13,214 bases of DNA, taken from the NCBI GenBank assembly GCA_023382135.1, contig JAMCQK010000032.1, positions 1 through 13,214 of the forward strand, read 5' to 3'. The notes beneath the pieces are model-generated. The model saw only the letters and a list, made by a program, of their open reading frames with translations, ran no database searches and was not told where the DNA came from. Shown here piece after piece: positions 1-6,725 of this stretch; the stretch's first letter is position 1, and every line of letters starts with the position of its first letter. The position numbers were made by a program, and so were the translations under genes. Origin of the DNA: Deinococcus sp. (lineage in GTDB: Bacteria > Deinococcota > Deinococci > Deinococcales > Thermaceae).

Positions 1-1089
1 ATGGATTCGCTACCGATGTCGTCCGCACTGGCTGCGGTCAAAGGAAGCGTACTGTACGGATATGGATCGGAGAGCTTTGCAAGCTTTGCGGCGGGTTCAT
101 AGCGTGATACTTCGGATAAAAACGTTGAGTCTTTTTGGCGCTGGTTTGAACAAGCCTAGCGGGAGCATCCGGAAGCGCACTTAGCCGGGCGTAAAGATTT
201 GGGTTCTACTCAAACAGGGGAGTCGGCTGGCTCTTTATCGGCCGCCCTCTTAGCGCAAAGAAGCGAACCGCAGACAGCTTGCGATAAAAACGCCAGGTTT
301 GCTGCTGTTGGCGATTATCGCAGGAATGCTGCAGAGGATGGGCCTCGAGGCCGGGGTTTACACGGCCCAGAAAACCCCGAGGGCAGGGCTACTAACAACG
401 GCCGCGAGGTTGTTGTGCCCAGGCTTGCGAACGGAAGCGACGTTCTGGTGGGTATCTCAGAGCGCGATCCTCTTGTCCGCCACCAAGGACTCTTCGGGCT
501 CGATACCAAGGTGGGGCACTATGTTTTGCCTGAACCCAAGTACGATACCGATTCCGCCACTACGGGATGCCGAAACCTTGTAACCAGCCGCCTGGAAGCC
601 TTAAAAGACTGGCTGCCACTTTCTGCCAGCTTCTTGCTGTCGCAGTTTGACTGCTACCGGGGTGAACAAGCACCGGCAGGTTTTTGGCTGCGCGGGCCAA
701 GGGGGCTCGAGGCCTCCGTCCGCTTTCTTAAAATGGCGGTTACCCTAGACTCATAGAACCCGCTCCTGTTTATCTGCTCGGCTACGTTCGAAAACAAAGA
801 CGCCTTGCCCTGGCTAAAAAAAGTACCTCACGGGCTTCCGGCTGTAGCAAAATTACGGTTTTGTACCGAATAGGCCAAAAGAAGCCTTGGTTTTTGCCTC
901 TCGGTAACGCCGAATACGGTTGACCTTAAAGGATAGGCCATTGCATGCTCGGAAGGACTAAGTGCTCACGCCCCTGTGCTTCATGCCGGTTTCATGGCTT
1001 GCGTCTATCCTCAGTTCGGGCTTCAAGATTTCGGCGGACGGCAAACGCACAGCGGCCAAGCAAAGCACGTCGCCGGAAGAGTACCCTAA
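1..1089 (+). pseudogene. Decayed unidentified protein-coding gene upstream of the two-component operon
   Basis: I do not recognise the family. The frame beginning at base 1 reads to a TAA at 1087-1089 and is interrupted only by five TAG codons, at 100, 157, 754, 871 and 934. Codon usage from about 500 to 1080 looks like real coding sequence, for example the stretch reading VLPEPKYDTDSATTG and the Leu-Glu-Ala string at 706-714. Between about 254 and 500 a second frame is also open. It carries a hydrophobic run (LLLLAIIAGML) and another Leu-Glu-Ala CTCGAGGCC string, so the ancestral frame may have shifted there and back. The final TAA lies 8 nt before the response regulator start and overlaps its ribosome-binding region, which suggests it was once the first gene of that operon. 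The 5' end may lie outside the window. It could also be several remnants in tandem. Confidence 0.55.
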
Positions 1090-1097
1090 AGGGTGGT

Positions 1098-1754
1098 ATG
1101 CGCGTGTTGATTGTGGAAGACGACTCCAGCCTTGGGCAAACCCTCTTCGAAAGCCTGAGCGTCCACGGATTTAAGCCAACACTTGCCACCTCAGTGGAAG
1201 AAGCTGAAGTGTTGGTATGGCAAAAACCCTTTGAGCTAATAGTTCTAGACGTCATGCTCCCCGAAGGTGAGGAAGCTGGTTTCCAGCTCGCCAAAAGCCT
1301 GCGCGAATCCGGGTTCCGCCAGCCGATTTTGTTTTTGACCGCCAGGGAATCGCTCCTGGATAAGGTGAAGGGTCTCGAGGTCGGCGACGACTACCTGGCG
1401 AAACCGTTCGCGCTCCCCGAGCTGGTGGCCAGGTTGCGTTCGCTCTTGCGGCGCGGCGAAGTAAAGCCGCAAATTCTGCGTCTGGGCGAACTGGAACTCG
1501 TGCCAGAAAAACGCGAAGTACGCTATCGCAACGAACTGGTGCGGCTTACTGCCAAGGAGTATTTAGTGCTTGAGCTATTCTTGCTGAACGCGGGTCGCAT
1601 CTTTACCCGCGAGGAAATTCTAGAGCGGATCTGGGGTCCGGGTTTCGAAAGCGATTCAAACTTAATTGACGTTTACGTTAAGAACCTGCGCCGCAAGCTC
1701 TACGAAGGTGTAGTGGAAACAGTGCGCGGCCTGGGGTACAGGTGCAGCGAATGA
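1098..1754 (+). CDS. OmpR/PhoB-family response regulator
   Basis: A cytoplasmic DNA-binding transcription regulator of 218 residues, the usual length for the family. The receiver domain (about 1-115) shows the acidic pair E7/D8 in the IVEDD motif, the phosphoacceptor D51 in VLDVMLPEG, T81 in FLTARE and K102 in LAKPF. The winged-helix effector domain (about 125-218) ends with the typical DVYVKNLRRKL recognition helix and VRGLGYR hairpin. I chose the ATG at 1098 because the protein then begins directly with the receiver strand (MRVLIVEDD) and is preceded by an AAAGGGTGG ribosome site. The frame stays open back to 945, but that extension looks non-homologous. The stop overlaps the kinase start (ATGA), so the pair is translationally coupled. 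One oddity is that the usual G-A-D-D-Y loop reads G-D-D-Y, one residue short, just before the conserved lysine. The signal sensed and the regulon are unknown. Confidence 0.95.
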   Translation: MRVLIVEDDSSLGQTLFESLSVHGFKPTLATSVEEAEVLVWQKPFELIVLDVMLPEGEEAGFQLAKSLRESGFRQPILFLTARESLLDKVKGLEVGDDYLAKPFALPELVARLRSLLRRGEVKPQILRLGELELVPEKREVRYRNELVRLTAKEYLVLELFLLNAGRIFTREEILERIWGPGFESDSNLIDVYVKNLRRKLYEGVVETVRGLGYRCSE

Positions 1755-2980
1755 GTTTGCGTGTCCGCCTTGCCCTGATCACCTCGCTGCTGACCTTTGC
1801 TGGGTTGGCGCTGGGCTCAGGAATTACCTACCAACTGCTCGAACGGACCCGTTTGGCTGACCTGGATAGGGAGTTGAGGCTCAAGGCCGAGCTGATACTC
1901 GACGCCGCCAAAGAAAACCCCAAACACCAGGTCTCCACCGAGATAGAAGACCAACTGATCGAAGAAACTGGCGCCAGCGTTGCCCAGGTGTTCGAAGGCC
2001 AGCAGATGGTCTGGCAAGGCGGAGTATACTCACCCGCAGGCGCGCTGAACCTAAGTGCCATCCATTCCCGCGGCTCCAGCACCGCTGGCGGCTGGAGAGT
2101 GTTCACCGCAACCGATGGTGCCCTGAGTTCCCAGGTAGGCCAACCCTTGGCTGCATTGCAAGCCACGCTCCAACGGTACGTCGAGGTAACGGTACCACTG
2201 GTGGCCTTGCTGGTGGTGCTTTCGGGAGTAGCTGGTTTTGTAGTTGCGGGCCTGGCGGTAAGGCCCTTGGAAAAACTAACCCGAGCCGCACGGCATTTTG
2301 AAGAAGGCGCCCAAGTGCCAAAAATTGAAGGCAGGGACGAAGCGGCTTCACTGGCTGAGGCTTTTGCGGGTCTTTTAGACAGGCTCAATTCGGAACGCTT
2401 GCGCGAGCAGCGGTTTTTGGCATATGCCGCGCACGAACTGCGCACACCGCTTTCGGCCTTCCGCGCAAGCCTCGAGGCCGCTCGTCTGCAAGGTACGCTC
2501 GATTCGGAAAAACTCTCCAGGCTTCACCGAGAGTCTTTGCGCATGGAAACCTTGGCGCAGAACCTGCTGGCGCTTTCACGTGCGGAAGCGCGTGAAGTCC
2601 GGCCCCAACCTATCGACCTGGCCGACTTGGCCTCGGAAGCTTTCGACCGGTTTCAGCCCCTGGCGCTGGAAAAACGGTTGGAGCTTGACCTCGAAACCCA
2701 ATCCGCTCCTGTCCATGCCGATCCAAGGCTTCTGGAGCAAGCTCTGAATAACCTTGTCTCCAACGCGCTCCGCTATACCAGCAAGGGCCGTGTGGTTGTA
2801 AAAAGTGGCCTCGAGGCCAAGAAAGCTTTTCTGGAGGTTTCCGAGCATGCAATGGGCTTTAAGGCCACCGAGGGTCTGGGGCTCCGGGTGGCGCGCACAG
2901 TAGCAGAGGCGCACGCGGGCAGCCTCGAGTTCAATTTCAACCATGGCACTACGGCCAGACTGGTGCTTCCGGCGTCCTAA
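1751..2980 (+). CDS. Membrane sensor histidine kinase with compact catalytic domain
   Basis: Partner kinase of the response regulator just upstream, 409 residues from the ATG at 1751. A GTG at 1742 would add three residues but is less likely, given the ATGA overlap. Visible order: transmembrane helix 1 (about 7-29), an extracytoplasmic sensor (about 30-145), transmembrane helix 2 (about 147-170), a HAMP linker from RPLEKL at 171, the dimerisation and phosphoacceptor helix with AAHELRTPL (H228), an N-box ALNNLVSNALRYT (about 331-343), and a G2-like EGLGLRVA (374-381). The catalytic domain is odd. The D-x-G-x-G box reads SEHAMGF (E365 for Asp, A367 for the first Gly). Only a few residues separate it from the G2 box, so the F-box and ATP lid are absent. 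Either this is a compact kinase type or activity is impaired. Autophosphorylation cannot be judged from sequence. Confidence 0.92.
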   Translation: MSLRVRLALITSLLTFAGLALGSGITYQLLERTRLADLDRELRLKAELILDAAKENPKHQVSTEIEDQLIEETGASVAQVFEGQQMVWQGGVYSPAGALNLSAIHSRGSSTAGGWRVFTATDGALSSQVGQPLAALQATLQRYVEVTVPLVALLVVLSGVAGFVVAGLAVRPLEKLTRAARHFEEGAQVPKIEGRDEAASLAEAFAGLLDRLNSERLREQRFLAYAAHELRTPLSAFRASLEAARLQGTLDSEKLSRLHRESLRMETLAQNLLALSRAEAREVRPQPIDLADLASEAFDRFQPLALEKRLELDLETQSAPVHADPRLLEQALNNLVSNALRYTSKGRVVVKSGLEAKKAFLEVSEHAMGFKATEGLGLRVARTVAEAHAGSLEFNFNHGTTARLVLPAS

Positions 2981-3005
2981 CACCGGGGTAGTAGTAGTTT
3001 ATAAC

Positions 3006-3128
3006 CTAGATGCGCTGCCTTAGCGCTTGCCTTAACACCGCGTGGCGCACCAGGAAAAAGTAGACACGGGCCTGCCCTAGCCAGAAGAAAAAGCTCGGCA
3101 ATCCACCGAAAAAAACACGCCGCGCCAT
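3006..3128 (-). CDS. Doubtful 40-residue basic hydrophobic ORF
   Basis: A short reverse-strand frame begins at an ATG (3126-3128) and ends with TAG (3006-3008). It runs tail-to-tail with the kinase gene. The product would be rich in Phe, Arg and Leu, with an aromatic stretch (GLPSFFFWLGQARVYFFLVR) that could insert in a membrane and a basic C-terminal tail. I see no convincing ribosome site before the ATG and do not recognise a family. It may be a remnant of a larger gene or chance. It is included because the amino-acid pattern looks less random than its surroundings. Confidence 0.22.
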   Translation of the reverse strand: MARRVFFGGLPSFFFWLGQARVYFFLVRHAVLRQALRQRI

Positions 3129-3199
3129 AGGCGTCGCATGAAGTCAAACTGTAATTGCTAAAGGCAACACCATTGGTTCAGCGCAGTTCCGGCACATGC

Positions 3200-3215
3200 T
3201 TCACATTCACTTCAC
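3200..3215 (+). promoter_or_regulatory. Triple TTCAC direct repeat upstream of the ComEA-like gene
   Basis: The pentamer TTCAC occurs three times, starting at 3200, 3206 and 3211. The outer copies are 11 bp apart, one helical turn, which is the layout OmpR/PhoB-family dimers use. It lies about 60 bp before the start of the helix-hairpin-helix gene and about 220 bp after the two-component pair. The operator role is an inference from spacing alone. Confidence 0.25.
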
Positions 3216-3274
3216 GCCTCTCCCCCAAGATACGGGCGTGGTCGAAAGCGATCACAACACAAAAGGAGAAAAAC

Positions 3275-3595
3275 ATGGCACTCAACAAGAAAACATTGAT
3301 AATGGGCCTGGCTACACTAGCAACCATGGGTGCGCTGTTCACAGCCAGCGCCGCATCAGGAACATCCACAACCAACACTACCAAGACGGTCGCAGCAAGC
3401 AGCAAGGTGGCACTGGTACACATTAATTCTGCCACCTTGCAGCAGCTTGAAAAGCTTCCTGGCATTGGCAAAACCCTCGCGGAATCCATCATCAAGGCAC
3501 GGCCTTTCAAGAACGGCACCGAGCTAATGAGCAAGGTTCACGGCATCGGACCCAAGCTTTGGGCCAAAATCAGGCCATATGTCTCGTTCAAGTAA
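3275..3595 (+). CDS. Secreted helix-hairpin-helix (ComEA-like) DNA-binding protein
   Basis: A 106-residue protein. Residues 1-26 form a signal peptide: basic MALNKK, a hydrophobic core, then a cleavage site after TASA. A Thr/Ser/Ala-rich linker (about 27-45) follows. The C-terminal half is a double helix-hairpin-helix with the ComEA signature: VHINSAT (48-54), LPGIG (61-65), then VHGIG (88-92) and KIRPYV at the end. The family binds double-stranded DNA non-specifically. In ComEA the domain captures DNA at the cell surface during transformation, and Thermaceae are naturally competent. No comEC or other competence gene is adjacent, so a competence role is an inference. The ATG at 3275 is chosen for its AAAAGGAG ribosome site 6 nt upstream and because the signal peptide starts there. 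A strong terminator follows, so it is probably monocistronic. Confidence 0.88.
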   Translation: MALNKKTLIMGLATLATMGALFTASAASGTSTTNTTKTVAASSKVALVHINSATLQQLEKLPGIGKTLAESIIKARPFKNGTELMSKVHGIGPKLWAKIRPYVSFK

Positions 3596-3616
3596 TACGG
3601 ATCCAAGGCTTCTCAG

Positions 3617-3657
3617 ACCAAGACCAGCGCGATTGCGCTGGTCTTGGTGTTTCCTTT
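3617..3657 (+). terminator. Intrinsic terminator of the ComEA-like gene
   Basis: A perfect 14-bp inverted repeat (3617-3630 with 3635-3648) closes on a GATT loop and is followed by a T-rich run (GTTTCCTTT). It starts 21 nt after the stop codon. Confidence 0.9.
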
Positions 3658-3859
3658 ACCCGAACGCTACTTTGCCAGGAGCTCAGGCGCTTGAAAAGCG
3701 TCAAGTAATCAAGTTCGCCACCAATACCCAAAACACGGCTGAAAAATTTAGGCCAAAACCATGGCCGAAGCCGTGGTCTCCTGCTAAAGAGCGAACCGCA
3801 CTTGTGTCAGGACAGCTCGAGGTTCGCCTCACCGAACCACCTAAGAAGAGCTGGCCGCC

Positions 3860-4181
3860 ATGCAGTTTGGGGTAACGAAGCTTTACATTCGCCAATGGGG
3901 GCAAGACGCCAAGACAGCGGTACTGTTCCACGGCATCCTGAACCACCACGCCAATTGGCGGCGGCTGGCGCTGGCAAAGCGTAGCTTCCGGGTGCCTGCG
4001 CCCAAGCACGGGGGCAGGGATAAGGTTCGCGCGAGGAGTACGCTCCAAAACTTGCGCCCTCTACTGGATAGAGAGCCTGCCAACTAAAACCGGTGTAATC
4101 ATTGGTCGTTCGCCGGTAACGCTCGCGGTGCATGGCCCCAACCTAAGCAAGCGGTGTATGTGTATCCCGCTTGTAAGATAA
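3860..4181 (+). pseudogene. Remnant of an alpha/beta hydrolase gene
   Basis: The frame from the ATG at 3860 reads like the N-terminus of an alpha/beta-hydrolase: LYIRQWGQD, then TAVLFHGILNHHANWRRLA, which carries the oxyanion-hole HG motif, then RVPAPKHGGRD, matching the usual RVLAPDLRGHG strand. It stops at 4088. In another frame from about 4080 the text continues as TGVIIGRSPVTLAVHG, where a nucleophile elbow of the form GHSLGG would be expected, and ends with TAA at 4179. The gene therefore carries at least one frameshift. The catalytic serine survives (GRSPV) but the flanking glycines and the whole C-terminal half with the acid and histidine are lost. A full-length member would be about 230-280 residues. 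The substrate cannot be told. Confidence 0.6.
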
Positions 4182-4199
4182 CAACCAGACAACACCAGC

Positions 4200-4540
4200 A
4201 CCTCACCGTGCTTTGAGAAAAGCGGCTTTCATGGGCGAAAGACGCGTGGATGAGGGCCAGCCCCAACCGTTGCCAACCAAAGGCTCCTGGAACAAGTGCT
4301 GAGCAACTTGATGCCCAGCACGCTCCGGTACACCCTGAGGGCGGCGTGGGCCTGAGAAGCGGGGCAGTAAACGGTGGTGCGTTCGTCAAAATGGACGACA
4401 CTGGCCTGGGGTCAAAGGAGTTCACCAGTGAGGATCTGGTTTTGCGCGTGGTACACGCTGTGGTTCGAAGCAAGAAGAACCAGTTCACTTTAATCGCACA
4501 AAACAGAAGCCCGGGTACGGCTGGTATTCCCAAAAGCAAA
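4200..4540 (+). pseudogene. Remnant of a histidine kinase catalytic domain, paralogous to the intact kinase
   Basis: From 4200 to 4334 one frame reads PAPTVANQRLLEQ followed by VLSNLMPSTLRYT, which aligns with the intact kinase text SAPVHADPRLLEQ and ALNNLVSNALRYT (N-box). A stop codon interrupts it near 4251. After a shift at about 4334 the next frame gives PEGGVGLRSGAVNGG, KMDDTGLG (G1 box, 4391-4411), EDLVLRVVHAV (worn G2 box, from 4430) and an end resembling the final strands (AQNRSPGTAGIPKSK). As in the intact kinase, only a few residues separate G1 from G2, so both share the lid-less layout. The remnant keeps the D-x-G-x-G residues that the intact kinase has lost. The sensor, HAMP and phosphoacceptor parts are gone. 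The kinase identity is fairly firm. The exact ends are not. Confidence 0.62.
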
Positions 4541-4551
4541 CAAGCTGGTTC

Positions 4552-4941
4552 TCAATCGGCGGCCTGCACTTCGCGCGCGGAGATGCGCGAGGCCTGTTGT
4601 AGTTTTTTAAACTCTTGTCTAAGGTTTTCGAGTTCGTCGTCGGACCAGTCTTGCAAGTCCACTAGTTCGTTGCGAGCCTCGCTGACAGCCCGAATTAGCT
4701 CGTCTAGCTTTAGATGAATGGCTTTGGCATCGCGGTTCTGAGTGTTCTGAATCAAAAAAACCATCAGGAACGTGATGATGGTTGTGCCGGTGTTGATTAC
4801 CAACTGCCAGGTGTCGGAGAAATGAAATACCGGTCCAGTAGCCAGCCATACCGCAATAAGCACCAGAGAAAAACTAAAGGCCCAGGGTGAACCCACTGAT
4901 TGAGCGGTAAGCGAGGAAATTCGACGAAACAATGCGTTCAC
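4552..4941 (-). CDS. Low-affinity iron permease family membrane protein
   Basis: A 129-residue protein beginning with GTG and preceded by a near-perfect AGGAGGTG ribosome site 6 nt upstream, which fixes the start. The family signature is clear: VGSPWAF (16-22), TGP and FSDTWQLVINTGTTIITFLM (about 41-60), then VFLIQNTQNRDAKAIHLKLDEL (about 61-82). Two transmembrane helices (about 20-38 and 46-65) are followed by a charged, probably coiled-coil cytoplasmic tail (about 70-129). The family is named for a proposed low-affinity ferrous iron uptake role. Evidence in bacteria is thin, so the function should be read as family membership only. It lies 59 nt downstream of the PIG-L gene on the same strand and may be cotranscribed with it. 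No iron-responsive operator is obvious. Confidence 0.9.
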   Translation of the reverse strand: MNALFRRISSLTAQSVGSPWAFSFSLVLIAVWLATGPVFHFSDTWQLVINTGTTIITFLMVFLIQNTQNRDAKAIHLKLDELIRAVSEARNELVDLQDWSDDELENLRQEFKKLQQASRISAREVQAAD

Positions 4942-5000
4942 CTATACCACCTCCTAGGATATTTCACAGCCGGATGATGTAGCCTAGATGAAGTTTGCGG

Positions 5001-5945
5001 TTAGCGGGTTTCGGGGTAGTAAAGCTCGTTGGTGCGTACAAAGGCGAGCATGAAGCGGCCGAGCACTTCGGTCTGGGTCTGGTAGGTTCGTATGGCTGCG
5101 AGCTTGCGGTTTTCCTCCGTGATATCCAGACTAACGCGCTCCCAGGGCAGCCCCTTGCCCCTGGGAGGTGGTTCCAACACAAGGGTTCTGTGCAGGCCTT
5201 TCGGCAGCGGCCATTCGAGCCCACCGTGCACAATCCAGTAGCGCACTACGGGATGCTTGCCGCGTTTGTTCAGGAGGCGTAGCGCAAGCTCCGCTACCGC
5301 CCGGTGATCGGGATGAGCATCCCTGGGGCTTGGAGCAAGGATGATCGTTGGCTTCACTTTGGCAAGCACAGTTTCAAAGTCTGCCACCATATTCTTGCCC
5401 GTGTAAGCACTACCGGGGGACACTGTGCCCATGTAAGGCACCGCATCAACTTCGGTGTAGGGAGAGCGGTACGGCCTCGAGTAGAAACTCTTGAGCAGCT
5501 TGGAAAGGCCTCGGTCGGGGTAACCCAAAAAGAACTGGTTCTGGCCTGGTACACCCAGCAATTTGGCTGCATCAGCCGCTTCGCGAATGCGGCTTTTACC
5601 CAGTTTGAAGAGTTCTATAGGTGCGGGATCGGGCGTTCGGTTGAGCAGCGCCGCGTCCCACTCGAAAGCGTCGCCACTAGTAAACCAGACCACGTAGACA
5701 CTCGCTCCAGCACGGATAGCTTTCTGGATGCTTCCAGCACAACAAAGCGTTTCATCATCCGGGTGGGGCGCCATAACCAGCAACCGGTCACCTTGTTCAG
5801 GACCGCGGGCCTCGGGCAAAGCTGCCACCTGATGCCCGAAGTAAAACCGATAAAAAAGCGCGGTGATCCCCGGCGCATTGATGGCGATAAACGCAATTAT
5901 CACCAGGATGACTACCCAGAGGCGAACTCTCTGCGATCCTCTCAC
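5001..5945 (-). CDS. Membrane-anchored PIG-L family N-acetylglucosaminyl deacetylase
   Basis: A 314-residue protein with a single N-terminal transmembrane helix (about 8-31). The PIG-L/LmbE metal-dependent deacetylase domain follows. It carries the zinc and catalytic motif MAPHPDDET (58-66; H61, D63, D64, E65) and the second metal motif RDAHPDHRAV (208-217; H211, D213, H214), along with TSGD (89-92). Members remove an N-acetyl group from GlcNAc-containing lipids, glycans or small thiols such as the bacillithiol precursor. The membrane anchor here favours a lipid- or envelope-linked substrate, but this is inference. I chose the GTG at 5945 because a GATAAT -10 box ends 6 nt upstream, which fits a leaderless transcript. 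A GTG at 6005 is also in frame but has no ribosome site. The gene is divergent from the GNAT gene and upstream of the iron-permease-family gene. Confidence 0.88.
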   Translation of the reverse strand: MRGSQRVRLWVVILVIIAFIAINAPGITALFYRFYFGHQVAALPEARGPEQGDRLLVMAPHPDDETLCCAGSIQKAIRAGASVYVVWFTSGDAFEWDAALLNRTPDPAPIELFKLGKSRIREAADAAKLLGVPGQNQFFLGYPDRGLSKLLKSFYSRPYRSPYTEVDAVPYMGTVSPGSAYTGKNMVADFETVLAKVKPTIILAPSPRDAHPDHRAVAELALRLLNKRGKHPVVRYWIVHGGLEWPLPKGLHRTLVLEPPPRGKGLPWERVSLDITEENRKLAAIRTYQTQTEVLGRFMLAFVRTNELYYPETR

Positions 5946-5951
5946 CCTGAC

Positions 5952-5957
5952 ATTATC
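5952..5957 (-). promoter_or_regulatory. -10 box for a leaderless PIG-L transcript
   Basis: GATAAT on the minus strand, with 6 nt (GTCAGG) between it and the GTG start. Transcription would begin at or next to the start codon. No good -35 hexamer is seen at the expected distance. Confidence 0.4.
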
Positions 5958-6052
5958 CCAGTAGCCATGAGCTGAGGCTGAAGCGGCATGGCCCGTTGCG
6001 AACACGATACTGGGGGTTAGTGGTGGTAGGCTCTGTTGTAGAGCGAACGCCC

Positions 6053-6682
6053 ATGAACATCCGGCCAGTGACCAAGGACGACCTCGAGGCCGTTGGCCAG
6101 GTTGCCTATGCTACCGGGTTCTTCGGACAAAGCGCGGCACACTATTTCAAGGATGCAAACTTATTTCGCGATATCTGGGTCCGCTCTTATATACATGGTC
6201 CAGGCTGTTGTAACTATCTGGCCGAGCAAGAAGGCAAGGTCGTAGGGTATATCGTTGGAACCTGCAATCAACAGGCTCACGTGCGCTACCTGGCTTTCAA
6301 CCTGTTTCCTTACGTATTGAGGCGCTGGGCCAGAGGCGAATATCCATATTGGGCTTCAAGCTTCTTGCACCTTCTAAGGGTCTTTCGGTACTCACGCAAG
6401 GCAGCCCCGGCACAACGCTACCCGGCACATCTTCACCTAAACCTTCTTCCTGAAGTCCGTGGTTTAGGGCTTGGCCGGGAGCTGCTGCAAGCCTATCTTG
6501 CCTGCCTCAAAGCCCGCCGTTTGCCCGGTGTTCAGCTTTCCACCACGCGCGAAAACCAAGCCGCCGTGGCGCTTTATCAGAAGCTAGGTTTCAAAATATT
6601 TGCCGAGTACGAAAGCCCGTTGTGGCGTCCGTTGCTGGGACGCAATGTCCTGCATCTGGTGATGGTGCACGACCTTGGCTGA
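6053..6682 (+). CDS. GNAT family N-acetyltransferase
   Basis: A 209-residue acetyl-CoA-dependent acyltransferase of the GNAT fold. The N-terminal strand and helix IRPVTKDDLEAV (3-14) is typical. The central strands read YLAEQEGKVVGYIVG (55-69), and motif A with the pyrophosphate loop reads LNLLPEVRGLGLGRELL (129-145), including R136-G-L-G-L-G. Motif B reads STTRENQAAVALYQKLGF (163-180). At 209 residues it is longer than minimal GNATs (about 150), with a roughly 45-residue insert (about 75-120) rich in aromatic and basic residues. This recalls sub-families related to the acetyltransferase domain of O-GlcNAcase-like proteins. The acceptor is unknown. The ATG at 6053 is chosen because it starts the conserved strand. 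No ribosome site is obvious. It is divergent from the PIG-L gene. Confidence 0.9.
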   Translation: MNIRPVTKDDLEAVGQVAYATGFFGQSAAHYFKDANLFRDIWVRSYIHGPGCCNYLAEQEGKVVGYIVGTCNQQAHVRYLAFNLFPYVLRRWARGEYPYWASSFLHLLRVFRYSRKAAPAQRYPAHLHLNLLPEVRGLGLGRELLQAYLACLKARRLPGVQLSTTRENQAAVALYQKLGFKIFAEYESPLWRPLLGRNVLHLVMVHDLG

Positions 6683-6725
6683 TTTCAATCTGCCTCCGCG
6701 CGATGGCGGATACTGGTAAAGAGAT

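Noticed and set aside
920..948. Promoter for the two-component operon with TTGACC as -35
   Set aside because: At the expected 17-bp spacing the -10 position reads GCATGC, which does not resemble a -10 box, and the site falls inside the former coding frame.
1..1089. Genuine gene using TAG as a sense codon
   Set aside because: The neighbouring genes end normally at TGA or TAA, no pyrrolysine or suppressor machinery is visible, and the region also shows signs of frame shifts.
945..1097. N-terminal extension of the response regulator from an upstream ATG at 945
   Set aside because: The extra 51 residues are basic, lack any receiver-domain homology and overlap the decayed upstream gene. The ATG at 1098 has a ribosome site and begins exactly at the conserved first strand.
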